Source: Micromonospora sp. C31
GTDB lineage: Bacteria > Actinomycetota > Actinomycetes > Mycobacteriales > Micromonosporaceae
Direction of reading: 5' to 3'
NCBI RefSeq assembly: GCF_018070575.1
Contig: NZ_JAGPXN010000005.1
Span: 219,727-283,726 of the forward strand
DNA length: 64,000 nucleotides
A program made the position numbers and the translations under genes. A model generated the notes under the pieces. It ran no database searches. It was not told the origin of the DNA and saw only the letters and a list, made by a program, of their open reading frames with translations. Shown here piece by piece: positions 43,468 through 52,619 of this stretch. The number at the start of each line of letters is the position of its first letter. The stretch's first letter is position 1.

Positions 43468-44331
43468 GTGGATGACGACAGCCGGGTGACCCGGCGCCGG
43501 GTCGGCGACGCCGAGGCCCGCCGGGCGAGCCGCCGCTGGTGGGACACCGACGCCGACGACTACCAGGCGGAGCACGGCCGCTTCCTCGGCGACCTGGACT
43601 TCGTCTGGTGCCCCGAGGGCGTGCGGGAGGCCGACGTACGGCTGCTGGGCGACCTCGCCGGGCGGCGGGTGCTGGAACTCGGCTGCGGGGCCGCCGCCGC
43701 CGCACGGTGGCTCGCCACCCAAGGTGCCCGGCCGGTCGCCCTGGACCTGTCCGCCGGGATGTTGCGGCACGCCGCGCTCGCCGCCGCGCGCACCGGCGTA
43801 CGCGTGCCGCTGGTGCAGGCCGACGCGCTGGCGCTGCCCTTCCCCGACGCCGCGTTCGACACGGCCTGCACGGCGTTCGGGGCGGTCCCGTTCGTGGCCG
43901 ACTCGGCGGCGGTCATGCGCGAGGTCTTCCGGGTGCTGCGCCCCGGCGGCCGGTGGGTCTTCTCGGTGACCCACCCGATGCGGTGGATCTTCCTCGACGA
44001 TCCCGGCGAGGGCGGGCTGACCGCGGTGCACTCGTACTTCGACCGCTCCCCCTACGTGGAGCAGGACGAGGCCGGCGACGCCACCTACGTCGAGCAGCAC
44101 CGCACGCTCGGCGACCGGATCCGCGAGATCGTGGGCGCCGGGTTCCGCCTGGTCGACCTGGTGGAGCCGGAGTGGCCCGAGGGGCACGAGGGGATCTGGG
44201 GGCAGTGGAGCCCGCTGCGCGGCCGGCTCTTCCCCGGCACCGCCATCTTCGTCGCGGAGAAGCCCGCCCGAGCGAGCCGGACAGTCGGTGCGACGTCCGA
44301 GGCGGACCGCGGGGTTACGCTGAGCCGGTGA
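43468..44331 (+). CDS. class I SAM-dependent methyltransferase
   Basis: 287 aa. The sequence before motif I, RRWWDTDADDYQAEHGRFLGD and WCPEGVREADVRLLG, is typical of a conserved actinobacterial methyltransferase. Motif I is VLELGCGAAAAARWL, followed by LDLSAGML and LRPGGRWVFSVTHPMRW. The substrate is unknown. Its stop overlaps the next gene's GTG (GTGA), so the decayed Uma2 gene was translationally coupled to it. Confidence 0.88.
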   Translation: MDDDSRVTRRRVGDAEARRASRRWWDTDADDYQAEHGRFLGDLDFVWCPEGVREADVRLLGDLAGRRVLELGCGAAAAARWLATQGARPVALDLSAGMLRHAALAAARTGVRVPLVQADALALPFPDAAFDTACTAFGAVPFVADSAAVMREVFRVLRPGGRWVFSVTHPMRWIFLDDPGEGGLTAVHSYFDRSPYVEQDEAGDATYVEQHRTLGDRIREIVGAGFRLVDLVEPEWPEGHEGIWGQWSPLRGRLFPGTAIFVAEKPARASRTVGATSEADRGVTLSR

Positions 44332-44766
44332 GCGCCGAGCCGATCGCGACACCACCTGGCCCCTGGTGTCCGGACCCGATCCGGCAGCAGCGTGCCGACC
44401 ACACGCTGGAGGACCTGCTCGACCTGCCGGACGACGCCCCCCGCGTCGAACTCGTCGACGGAGTCGTCCAGGTGACACCCTCCCCACCCTGGGCCACCAG
44501 GGCATCTCTCTGCTGCTCGCGCACTGGCTGCTGCAGCACACGCCCGGGCACCTCCGGGTCGCCCAGGCGGTCGGCGTCGCGCTGAACACGAACACCAGCA
44601 GCCAGCCGGACGTGTTGCTGCGAAAGGCCGAGGTGCCGTCCGGCGGAGCGAGCGGATCGGACCGGGCGGCGAGCGGCAGTACGAACTCGTCGCCGACAGC
44701 CCTGAGCTGATCGAGCTGACCGAGCCGTTCGAGATCAAACTCCCGGTCGCCGAGATCGCCCCGTAA
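44328..44766 (+). pseudogene. decayed Uma2-family (DUF820) endonuclease-like gene
   Basis: Reading from GTG 44328 gives a Uma2-like start (TLEDLLDLPDDAPRVELVDG). The frame shifts near 44480, and LGHQGISLLLAHWLLQHTPG then continues in another frame, followed by QPDVLLRK. The central part carrying the catalytic Asp/Glu residues is deleted, and the third frame finishes with ELIELTEPFEIKLPVAEIAP. At least one frameshift and one internal deletion make it non-functional. Confidence 0.75.
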
Positions 44767-44812
44767 CCCGACGCCGTCGTTTTCACCGCGCGACCCCGGG
44801 TAACCGCGCCGC

Positions 44813-45034
44813 ATGGCGGAGCAGAGCGAGTTCCGCGAGGGCGACCACGTCTCCTGGGCCAGCCACAGCGGCCGGGCGTACGGCGTGGTGAGGGAGAAGA
44901 TCACCGAACGGACGCACGTACGCGGGCACACCGTGGACGCGTCCCCGGACGACCCGCAGTACCGGATCCGCAACGACGACCCGGGGCGCGACGTCGCGCA
45001 CCGACCGGAGGTGTTGCGCCATGAGCAGGGGTGA
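44813..45034 (+). CDS. DUF2945 (HVA1 TUDOR-like) small protein
   Basis: 73 aa. FREGDHVSWASHSGRAYGVV and GHTVDASPDDPQYRIRNDD match the DUF2945 SH3/TUDOR-like family, whose function is unknown. It overlaps the next gene by 14 bp; the two families are found together in other actinobacteria and proteobacteria. Confidence 0.82.
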   Translation: MAEQSEFREGDHVSWASHSGRAYGVVREKITERTHVRGHTVDASPDDPQYRIRNDDPGRDVAHRPEVLRHEQG

Positions 45035-45368
45035 GAAGGACCCGGACACCTACCGGGAGTTCACCGAGGCGGTGAACATGAAGCCGGCCGAGCTGTCGAC
45101 CTGGCTGGAGACCGACGAGTCGAAGCAGGTCGGCTGGCACAAGGGCGGACGCTCCGGCGGCGGCGAGTCGGTCGGCCACGAGTCCGGCCGGAAGATCATC
45201 AGCCTGCTGCGACGCAAACGCGACGAACTCTCCGAGGGCGACTACCGGCACATGCGCAAGGTCGTCGGCTACGTCCGCCGGCACATGGCGCAGCGCCCCT
45301 CCGGCGACGTGCGCGACACGAAGTGGCGCTGGTCGCTGATGAACTGGGGCCACGACCCGCTCAAGTGA
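45021..45368 (+). CDS. DUF3140 small basic protein
   Basis: 115 aa. YREFTEAVNMKPAELSTWLET, SESGRKI-like GHESGRKIISLLRRKRDELSEGDYRHMRKVVGYVRRH and the C-terminal WRWSLMNWGHDPLK identify DUF3140. The positive charge suggests nucleic-acid binding, but no function is known. Translationally coupled to the DUF2945 gene. Confidence 0.85.
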   Translation: MSRGEKDPDTYREFTEAVNMKPAELSTWLETDESKQVGWHKGGRSGGGESVGHESGRKIISLLRRKRDELSEGDYRHMRKVVGYVRRHMAQRPSGDVRDTKWRWSLMNWGHDPLK

Positions 45369-45465
45369 TGAGGACCGGGGCCGCGATCACCTGGCGGCGG
45401 AACACCGATCCGACCAGCCCCTGATCAACGGCCGCAGCAGCGCAGACCACCACGGACACGGCAGG

Positions 45466-45537
45466 GTTTCCGGGGCAGCCCGACCCGCGCAGGGATCAAG
45501 CCTGACCGCCCGGAGCGGGTCGGGCCGCCCCGGAAAC
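45466..45537. terminator. 72-nt two-part inverted repeat between DUF3140 and polA
   Basis: GTTTCCGGGGC plus CCCGACCCGC (45466-45476, 45479-45488) pair exactly with 45527-45537 and 45515-45524, separated by a matched 2x2 internal loop, around a 26-nt loop. It starts 14 nt past the polA stop and probably terminates both converging transcripts. Confidence 0.7.
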
Positions 45538-45551
45538 GCCACCTGGAGAAA

Positions 45552-48251
45552 TCAGTGGTCGGCGCTGTTCCAGTCCCGGCCCTCGCCGACGGAGACCTCC
45601 AACGGCACCGAGAGCGGATGCGCCGCGCCCATCTCCCGCCGGACCAGCGCCTCCAGGGTCTCCCGTTCGCCGGGGGCGACCTCGAAGACCAGCTCGTCGT
45701 GCACCTGGAGCAGCATCCGCGAGCGCAGGCCCGCCTCCCGCAGGGCGGTGTCGACGTGCAGCATGGCGACCTTGATGATGTCGGCCGCCGAGCCCTGGAT
45801 GGGAGCGTTGAGCGCCATCCGCTCGGCCATCTCGCGGCGCTGCCGGTTGTCGCTGACCAGGTCGGGCAGGTAGCGGCGGCGGCCCAGGATGGTCGAGGTG
45901 TAGCCGTCGTGCCGGGCGCGGGCGACGACCTCCTGGAGGTAGTCGCGTACCCCGCCGAAACCGGCGAAGTAGTTCTCCATCAGCCCGCGCGCCTCCTCGG
46001 CGGTGATCCCGAGCTGCTGGGAGAGGCCGAACGCGCTCAGCCCGTACGCCAGGCCGTAGTTCATCGCCTTGATCTTGCGCCGCTGGTCGGCGGTGACCTC
46101 GCCCACCGGCACCCCGAAGACCGACGAGGCGGTGGCGGCGTGGAAGTCGGCGCCGGAGTTGAACGCCTCGATGAGCGCCTCGTCCGACGACAGGTGCGCC
46201 ATGATCCGCATCTCGATCTGGCTGTAGTCGGCGGTCAGCAGGCAGTCGTAGCCCTCCCCCACCACGAAGGCCCGCCGGATGCGGCGACCCTCCTCGGTGC
46301 GGATCGGGATGTTCTGCAGGTTGGGCTCGGTCGAGGAGAGCCGACCGGTGGCCGCCACCGTCTGGTTGAACGTGGTGTGGATGCGGCCGTCGTCGGAGAC
46401 CGACTTGAGCAGCCCGTCGACGGTCGTCTTCAGCTTCGCCACGTCGCGGTGGCGCAGCAGGTGGGCCAGCACCGGGTGCGGGTTCTGCGCGTGCAGCCAC
46501 TGCAGGGCGTCGGCGTCGGTGGTGTAGCCGGTCTTGATCTTCTTGGTCTTTGGCAGGCCCAGCTCGCCGAAGAGGATCTCCTGCAACTGCTTCGGCGAGC
46601 CGAGGTTGAACTCCCGATTGACCGACTCGTACGCCCTCTGGGCGGCGGCCTTCACCTCGGCGGCGAAGTGTGCCTCCAGCTCGGAGAGGTAGTGCGTGTC
46701 GGCGGCGATGCCGGTGCGCTCCATGCCGGCTAGCACCCGCATCAGCGGCAGCTCCACCCCGGCCATCAGCCGCGCCGACTGCTCGCCGTCGCGGGACAGC
46801 TCGGCGTCGATCGCGTCGGCCAGGTCGAGGGTGGCACGGGCCTGGAGCATGAGGTTCTGCTCCGCCTCGCCCTCGTTGCCGAGCCCCTCCAGGGTGAGCT
46901 GGCCGGTCTCCGGGGCGTCGACCCGCAGCTCGCGGTGCAGGTAGCGCAGGGCCAGGTCGGTCAGGTCGTAGGAGCGCTGGTCGGGGCGGGCCAGGTAGGC
47001 GGCGATCTGGGTGTCGCGCAGGATGCCCTCCAGGCGCCAGCCGTGCGCGGCGAACGCCAGCACCGCCGGCTTGCTGTCGTGCAGCACCTTGGGCCGCCCG
47101 GCGTCGGCCAGCCAGGCCGCCAGGGCCGCCTCGTCGGTCGGCTCCAGCGTGGCGGGATCGACCCAGGCCGCCGCGCCGCCGGCGGTGGCCAGCGCCAGCC
47201 CGGTCACCGAGGCGGTGTGCCGGCGGTTGGGGCCCGTGTCGAGCTTCGCCGCCACGCCCACCGGGATGTCGGCCGGCGCGTGCGTCTCCAGCCACCCGGC
47301 GAGCGCCCCGGGCTCGGTGAGCACCTCGCCGGTCAGGTCGAAGCCGGACTCGGCCTCCGGCTCCACCGCCTCCAGGTACTGGTAGAGCCGGTCGCGCAGG
47401 ATGCGGAACTCGAGGGTGTCGAAGACCTGGTGGACGGCCTCGCGGTCCCACCCCTCCCAGCGCGCGTCCTCGGGGCGCAGCGGCAGTTCCAGGTCGGAGA
47501 CGAGACAGTTGATCTCGTAGTTGCGGATCACGTCGGCGAGCCGCTCGCGCAGGCTGTCGCCGGCCTTGCCCTTGATCTCGTCGGCCCGCGCGACGACCCC
47601 GTCGACCCCGCCGTAGGTGTTGATCCACTTGGCGGCCGTCTTCGGGCCGACGCCCGGGACGCCCGGCAGGTTGTCGCTGGTCTCGCCGACCAGGGCGGCC
47701 AGGTCGCGGTAGCGCTGCGGGGCGACGCCGTACTTCGCCTCGATCGCCGCCGGGTCCATCCGGGCCAGGTCGGAGACGCCCTTGCGCGGGTAGAGCACCG
47801 TGATCCGGTCGCCGACGAGCTGGAAGGCGTCGCGGTCGCCACTGCTGATCAGCACCGACATGCCCTGGTCGCGGGCCTGGCAGGCGAGGGTGGCGATGAT
47901 GTCGTCGGCCTCGAAACCCTCCTTCTCCACCACCGGGATGCGCAGCGCCGCGAGGACCTCCTTGACCAGACTCACCTGGCCCTTGAAGTCGGTCGGGGTC
48001 TCGCTGCGGCCGGCCTTGTATTCCGCGTACTTCTCCGTGCGGAAGGAGCGGCGGGAGACGTCGAAGGCGACGACGATGTGCGTCGGCTGCTCGTCGCGCA
48101 GCACGTTGATCAGCATGGACGTGAAGCCGTAGACGGCGTTGGTCGGCTGCCCCGTCGTGGTGGAGAAGTTTTCCACGGGCAGGGCGAAGAACGCCCGGTA
48201 TGCCATGGAATGTCCGTCGACGAGGAGCAGGCGCGGCGTCGTAGCTGTCAC
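45552..48251 (-). CDS. polA: DNA polymerase I
   Basis: 899 aa. The N-terminal 5'-3' exonuclease has VDGHSMAYRAFFAL, EADDIIATLA and the helix-hairpin-helix GETSDNLPGVPGVGPKTA. The middle 3'-5' exonuclease-like domain lacks the usual D-x-E proofreading motif, as in other actinobacterial PolA. The polymerase domain has LLTADYSQIEMRI (A), RRKIKAMNYGLAYG (O-helix) and QVHDELVFE (C). GTG 48251 is favoured by TAGAGT 7 nt upstream; GTG 48281 would add ten residues. Confidence 0.96.
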   Translation of the reverse strand: MTATTPRLLLVDGHSMAYRAFFALPVENFSTTTGQPTNAVYGFTSMLINVLRDEQPTHIVVAFDVSRRSFRTEKYAEYKAGRSETPTDFKGQVSLVKEVLAALRIPVVEKEGFEADDIIATLACQARDQGMSVLISSGDRDAFQLVGDRITVLYPRKGVSDLARMDPAAIEAKYGVAPQRYRDLAALVGETSDNLPGVPGVGPKTAAKWINTYGGVDGVVARADEIKGKAGDSLRERLADVIRNYEINCLVSDLELPLRPEDARWEGWDREAVHQVFDTLEFRILRDRLYQYLEAVEPEAESGFDLTGEVLTEPGALAGWLETHAPADIPVGVAAKLDTGPNRRHTASVTGLALATAGGAAAWVDPATLEPTDEAALAAWLADAGRPKVLHDSKPAVLAFAAHGWRLEGILRDTQIAAYLARPDQRSYDLTDLALRYLHRELRVDAPETGQLTLEGLGNEGEAEQNLMLQARATLDLADAIDAELSRDGEQSARLMAGVELPLMRVLAGMERTGIAADTHYLSELEAHFAAEVKAAAQRAYESVNREFNLGSPKQLQEILFGELGLPKTKKIKTGYTTDADALQWLHAQNPHPVLAHLLRHRDVAKLKTTVDGLLKSVSDDGRIHTTFNQTVAATGRLSSTEPNLQNIPIRTEEGRRIRRAFVVGEGYDCLLTADYSQIEMRIMAHLSSDEALIEAFNSGADFHAATASSVFGVPVGEVTADQRRKIKAMNYGLAYGLSAFGLSQQLGITAEEARGLMENYFAGFGGVRDYLQEVVARARHDGYTSTILGRRRYLPDLVSDNRQRREMAERMALNAPIQGSAADIIKVAMLHVDTALREAGLRSRMLLQVHDELVFEVAPGERETLEALVRREMGAAHPLSVPLEVSVGEGRDWNSADH

Positions 48252-48258
48252 GGCAGCG

Positions 48259-48264
48259 ACTCTA
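48259..48264 (-). promoter_or_regulatory. -10 hexamer of polA, leaderless
   Basis: TAGAGT on the minus strand, 7 nt before GTG 48251. Confidence 0.5.
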
Positions 48265-48300
48265 GCCGCCCGCTCCGACACTCCCGGACACCGGCACGGA

Positions 48301-48333
48301 CGCCGGCACGGCCCGGACGGGGCCGCGCCGGCG
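48301..48333. terminator. 14-bp hairpin ending the amino-acid ABC operon
   Basis: CGCCGGC-A-CGGCCC (48301-48314) pairs with GGGCCG-C-GCCGGCG (48320-48333) around a 5-nt loop, one mismatch, 7 nt past the ATPase stop. Confidence 0.75.
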
Positions 48334-48339
48334 TACCGC

Positions 48340-49149
48340 TCAGAGGACCTTGGCCAGGAACGCCTTCGTCCGGTCGTGCCGGGGGTTGGCGATCACCTCG
48401 CGGGGCACCCCGGACTCGACCACGACGCCGTCGTCCATGAAGACCAGCGAGTCGCCGACCTCGCGGGCGAAGCCGATCTCGTGGGTGACCACGATCATCG
48501 TCATGCCGTCGCGGGCCAGGTCCTTCATCACGTCGAGCACCTCGCCGACCAGCTCGGGGTCGAGCGCGCTGGTCGGCTCGTCGAAGAGCATCAGCTTCGG
48601 CTGCATCGCCAGCGCCCGGGCGATCGCCACCCGCTGCTGCTGCCCGCCGGAGAGCTGGCTCGGGTAGTTGCCGATCTTGTCGCCCAGCCCCACCCGCTCC
48701 AGCAGCGCGGCGGCCCGCTCCCGGGCGGTGGCCTTCTTCTCCCGGCCCAGCAGCACCGGCGCCTCGGCGACGTTCTGCAGGGCGGTCATGTGCGGGAAGA
48801 GATTGAACCGCTGGAACACCATGCCGATCGCCCGGCGCTGCGCGGCGACGTCGGACTCCCGCATCTCGTGCAGCTTGCCGCCGCGCTCGCGGTAGCCGAT
48901 CAGGTCGCCGTCCACCCAGATGCGGCCGGCGTTGATCTTCTCCAGGTGGTTGATGCAGCGCAGGAACGTCGACTTGCCGGAGCCGGAGGGGCCCAGCAGG
49001 CAGCACACCTCGCCGCTGCGGACCTCCAGGTCGATGCCCTTGAGCACCTCGATCGGCCCGAACGACTTGTGCACCTGCTCGGCCCGGACCATCGGCCCGG
49101 ACTCCACCGCGGGCTCGCCGGCCTGCGCCGGCACCGTCAGCTCGGTCAT
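48340..49149 (-). CDS. polar amino-acid ABC transporter ATP-binding protein (GlnQ type)
   Basis: 269 aa. Walker [11 protein letters not shown]-loop [12 protein letters not shown], signature [15 protein letters not shown], Walker [13 protein letters not shown], switch VTHE. The Q-loop and D-loop sequence place it with glutamine/glutamate/arginine importers. It overlaps the permease by 4 bp (ATGA). It is the last gene of the operon before a hairpin. Confidence 0.95.
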   Translation of the reverse strand: MTELTVPAQAGEPAVESGPMVRAEQVHKSFGPIEVLKGIDLEVRSGEVCCLLGPSGSGKSTFLRCINHLEKINAGRIWVDGDLIGYRERGGKLHEMRESDVAAQRRAIGMVFQRFNLFPHMTALQNVAEAPVLLGREKKATARERAAALLERVGLGDKIGNYPSQLSGGQQQRVAIARALAMQPKLMLFDEPTSALDPELVGEVLDVMKDLARDGMTMIVVTHEIGFAREVGDSLVFMDDGVVVESGVPREVIANPRHDRTKAFLAKVL

Positions 49150-50126
49150 GCGCCCCCCGCCTTCCCGGTCGTGCCGCCGCTCTCCGCCGCGACCCCCCGC
49201 AGCCTGGTCCTGGCCCGCCCGCTGCGCCGCACGCCCTTGGAGAAGTGCCGCTCCAGGTAGTACTGCCCGACCAGCAGCACGCTGGTCAGCAGCAGGTACC
49301 AGATGGTCGCCGCCACCAACATCGGGAAGACCTGGAAGGTCCGGCTGCCGACGGCCCTGAGCTGGAAGAACAGCTCCATCGAGACCGGCACGAAGGCGAC
49401 CAGCGAGGTGTCCTTGAGCATGGCGATGGTCTCGTTGCCGGTCGGCGGGACGATCACCCGCATGGCCTGCGGCAGCACGATGCGGCGCAGGATCTGCGAC
49501 CGCTTCATGCCCAGCGCCTGCGCGGCCTCCGTCTGCCCCTCGTCGACCGACTGGATGCCGGCCCGGACGATCTCCGCCATGTAGGCGGCCTCCGAGAGGC
49601 CCAGCGCCAGCATGCCGGCTACGAAGCCGGTCAGGATGTCCACCGCAGAGAAGCCGAACAGCCGCGCCTCGAAGTCGTCGACCCCGAACAGGGCGCCGAT
49701 CTGGCGGTCGAAGGGCAGCCCGAACTCGATGCGCGCCCAGAGGATGCCCAGGTTGCCGAAGAGGATCGCCAGCACCAGCCGGGGCACGGCCCGGAAGAAC
49801 CAGGTGTACGCCCAGGCGACGCCGCGCAGGATCGGGTTCTCCGAAAGCCGCATGACGGCGATGACGACGCCCAGCACGATGCCGATCAGCATGGCGGTCA
49901 GCAGCAGCGCGATGCTGCCGCGTACCCCCGCCATGATCGGCGGGCGGAACATCTCGTCGACCATGAACGACCAGTTGAACGCCTTGTTCGTCACCAGCAG
50001 GTGCACGAACATGGCCACCAGCACCCCGATCACGGCGACGGCGACCCACCGCCCGGGATGCCGCACGGGCACGGCGCGGATGGGTTCCGGCCGTGCCCGT
50101 TCGGGTGAATCAGTCTCGACCGGCAT
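49146..50126 (-). CDS. polar amino-acid ABC transporter permease
   Basis: 326 aa. A His/Glu-poor cytoplasmic start, a TM near 45-65, and the HisM/GlnP-type core with the EAA loop [49 protein letters not shown] and FFRAVPRLV are family-typical. ATG 50126 lies 2 bp past the binding-protein stop. Confidence 0.93.
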   Translation of the reverse strand: MPVETDSPERARPEPIRAVPVRHPGRWVAVAVIGVLVAMFVHLLVTNKAFNWSFMVDEMFRPPIMAGVRGSIALLLTAMLIGIVLGVVIAVMRLSENPILRGVAWAYTWFFRAVPRLVLAILFGNLGILWARIEFGLPFDRQIGALFGVDDFEARLFGFSAVDILTGFVAGMLALGLSEAAYMAEIVRAGIQSVDEGQTEAAQALGMKRSQILRRIVLPQAMRVIVPPTGNETIAMLKDTSLVAFVPVSMELFFQLRAVGSRTFQVFPMLVAATIWYLLLTSVLLVGQYYLERHFSKGVRRSGRARTRLRGVAAESGGTTGKAGGA

Positions 50127-50128
50127 GG

Positions 50129-51040
50129 TCAGCTGGTCGGGTTCAGCGCCGGGGTCGTGATGGCGCCGCCCTCGACGCCCCACTTCTTCAGCGCGCCCTC
50201 GTACGAGCCGTCGGCGATGACCGCCGTGACGGCCTCCTTCAGCACCTCGGCGAACGCGGCCTGGTCCTTCTTCACCGCGTAGCCGTACGGGGCCGACTCG
50301 TAGATGTCACCGAGCACCTCGAGCTGGCCGTTGCTCTGCTTCACCGCGTACGCGCCGACCGGGGAGTCGGCCAGCATGGCGTCGTCCTTGCCGCTGACCA
50401 CGGCGGCCGTGGCGTCGCTCTGCGCCTGGTACTGGTCGATGGTGATCGCCGGCTTGCCGGCGTCGGTGCACTTCTTCGACCGGGCGGTGATGTCATCGAG
50501 CTGCACGGTGCCGACCTGCACGGCGATCTTCTTGCCGCAGGCGTTCTCGGGGTCGACCTTGGCCGGGTTGCCGGCCTTGGTCGCCCACTGGGTGCCGGCG
50601 GAGAAGTAGCTGACCATGTTGACGGTCTTCATCCGCTCGGCGTTGATGGTGAACGAGGAGACGCCGACCTCGTACTTGCCGGAGTCGACACCGGGCAGGA
50701 TCGCGTCGAACGGCGCCGACTCGTACTCGGCCTTGAGGCCGAGCTTCTGCGCGACCGCGTTGAACAGCTCGATGTCGAAGCCGACGATGGTCTTGCCGTC
50801 GGCGTCGAGGAACTCCGCCGGGGCGTACGTCGAGTCGGTGCCGACCTTGATCACGCCGTCGGCCTTGATGGCGTCGGGCACCTTCGCGGCCAGCGCCGAG
50901 TCGGCGGCGGCGGTGACGCTCGGGCCGGCGCCGGGCTGCTCGGTGTTCTCCTTCTCGCCGCAGCCGGCCAGCGAGAGGGCGAGCAGCGCGGCGCCGGTGA
51001 CGCCGAGGGCGGCCCGGCGGCCACCACTGATGAGGAACAT
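50129..51040 (-). CDS. polar amino-acid-binding lipoprotein (family 3 solute-binding)
   Basis: 303 aa. The lipobox LSLAGC makes Cys27 the lipid-modified residue. The family-3 signature GFDIELFNAVAQKLGLKAEY and the DAMLADSPVGAYAV ligand-binding strand are clear. It delivers a polar amino acid to the permease/ATPase that follow in the same operon. AAGGAG lies 7 nt before ATG 51040. Only 33 bp separate it from livF upstream. Confidence 0.92.
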   Translation of the reverse strand: MFLISGGRRAALGVTGAALLALSLAGCGEKENTEQPGAGPSVTAAADSALAAKVPDAIKADGVIKVGTDSTYAPAEFLDADGKTIVGFDIELFNAVAQKLGLKAEYESAPFDAILPGVDSGKYEVGVSSFTINAERMKTVNMVSYFSAGTQWATKAGNPAKVDPENACGKKIAVQVGTVQLDDITARSKKCTDAGKPAITIDQYQAQSDATAAVVSGKDDAMLADSPVGAYAVKQSNGQLEVLGDIYESAPYGYAVKKDQAAFAEVLKEAVTAVIADGSYEGALKKWGVEGGAITTPALNPTS

Positions 51041-51073
51041 GGGGTACTCCTTGCGATGAGGGGTGACGGTCGG

Positions 51074-51784
51074 TCAGGCCACGCCGAGGTAGGCCTCTTT
51101 GACCGCCGGGTCGTGCAGCAGCTCGGCGCCGGTGCCGCTCTTGACGATCCGGCCGGTCTCCAGCACGTACGCCCGGTGGGCCCGGGCCAGCGCCTGCTGG
51201 GCGTTCTGCTCCACCAGCAGGACGGTGGTGCCCTGTTGGTTGATCTCGACGATGATGTCGAAGATCTGCTGGATCAGCATCGGGGCCAGACCCATCGAGG
51301 GCTCGTCGAGCAGCAGCAGCTTCGGCCGGCTCATCAGCGCCCGCCCGACGGCCAGCATCTGCTGCTCGCCGCCGGAGAGGGTGCCGCCCTGCTGCCTGCG
51401 CCGCTCGGCCAGGCGCGGGAAGAGCCCCAGCACCCGGTCGAGGTCCTGGGCGATGCCGGCGCGGTCACGCCGGGTGTACGCCCCCATGTCCAGGTTCTCC
51501 AGCACCGTCATGCCCGGGAAGATCCCGCGGCCCTCGGGGGCCTGACACAGCCCCCGCCGGACCCGCAGGTCCGCCCGGAGCTTCGTGATGTCCTCACCGT
51601 CGAACCGGATGCTGCCGCTGGCGACCGGCCGGATCCCGGAGATCGCCCGCATCGTGGTCGACTTGCCGGCGCCGTTGGCGCCGATCAGGGCGACGATCTC
51701 GCCCTCGTCCACCGTCAGGCTGATGCCGTGCAGCGCCTGGATCCGCCCGTAGAGCAGGCTCACATCGTCGATCTCAAGCAGCAT
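51074..51784 (-). CDS. livF: branched-chain amino-acid ABC transporter ATPase LivF
   Basis: 236 aa. Walker A GANGAGKST, QAPEGRGIFPGMTVLENL (the LivF-specific Q-loop context), LSGGEQQMLAVGRALM, LLLDEPSMGL. It pairs with LivG as the second ATPase. Its start lies inside the livG 3' end (11-bp overlap). Confidence 0.94.
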   Translation of the reverse strand: MLLEIDDVSLLYGRIQALHGISLTVDEGEIVALIGANGAGKSTTMRAISGIRPVASGSIRFDGEDITKLRADLRVRRGLCQAPEGRGIFPGMTVLENLDMGAYTRRDRAGIAQDLDRVLGLFPRLAERRRQQGGTLSGGEQQMLAVGRALMSRPKLLLLDEPSMGLAPMLIQQIFDIIVEINQQGTTVLLVEQNAQQALARAHRAYVLETGRIVKSGTGAELLHDPAVKEAYLGVA

Positions 51785-52619
51785 CGTCCGGCACCCCCAG
51801 GTACGCCGCGATCACCTTCGGGTTCTCCCGCACCTCGGCGGGCAGCCCATCGGCGATCTTCTTCCCGAACTCCAGCACCACGATCCGGTCGGTGACCCCC
51901 ATGACCAGGCGCATGTCGTGCTCGATGAGCAGCACGGTCACGCCGGTGTCGCGGATCTGCCGGATGAGCTGGAGCAGTTCCTCCTTCTCCGCCGGGTTGA
52001 AGCCGGCGGCCGGCTCGTCCAGGCAGAGCAGCACCGGGTCGGTGGCCAGCGCGCGGGCGATCTCCAGCCGCCGCTGCTCGCCGTAGGAGAGGTTGCGGGC
52101 GAACTCGTGCATCCGCTTGCGGATGCCGACGAACTCCAGCAGGCGCTCGGCCTTCTCCCGGCCCTCGCGCTCTTCCCTCCGGTGCCGGGGCAGGCGGAAC
52201 AGCGCGGAGACGACACTGGTCTTGTGGTGCGCGTCGGCGCCGACCTGGACGTTCTCCAGCGCCGTCATCTCGGGAAAGAGGCGGATGTTCTGGAACGTCC
52301 GCGCCATGCCCATCTGAGTGATCTGGTGCCGCTTCTTACCGCTGATCTTCTGACCGCGGAACCGGATCTGCCCCTCGGTGGGCTGGTAGATGCCGGTCAT
52401 GGCGTTGAAGCAGGTGGTCTTGCCGGCGCCGTTCGGGCCGATCAGACCGAGGATCTCGCCCTTGTAGAGGGTGAAGTCCACCTCGTTCAGGGCGACCACG
52501 CCGCCGAAGCGCAGCGTGACGTTGTCGACCTCCAGCAGCGGCTCCCGGGCGGGCACCGCCTCCACTGCCGGCGCGCCGGCCTGCGCCGGAACGACCGGCG
52601 TCTGCTCGGTGTCACTCAC
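51774..52619 (-). CDS. livG: branched-chain amino-acid ABC transporter ATPase LivG
   Basis: 281 aa. Walker A GPNGAGKTTCFN, RTFQNIRLFPEMTALENV, LSYGEQRRLEIARALAT, LCLDEPAAGFNPAE, all LivG-type. GTG 52619 overlaps the livM stop by 8 bp. An N-terminal Pro/Ala-rich extension of about 25 residues precedes the ATPase core. Confidence 0.94.
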   Translation of the reverse strand: MSDTEQTPVVPAQAGAPAVEAVPAREPLLEVDNVTLRFGGVVALNEVDFTLYKGEILGLIGPNGAGKTTCFNAMTGIYQPTEGQIRFRGQKISGKKRHQITQMGMARTFQNIRLFPEMTALENVQVGADAHHKTSVVSALFRLPRHRREEREGREKAERLLEFVGIRKRMHEFARNLSYGEQRRLEIARALATDPVLLCLDEPAAGFNPAEKEELLQLIRQIRDTGVTVLLIEHDMRLVMGVTDRIVVLEFGKKIADGLPAEVRENPKVIAAYLGVPDDAA

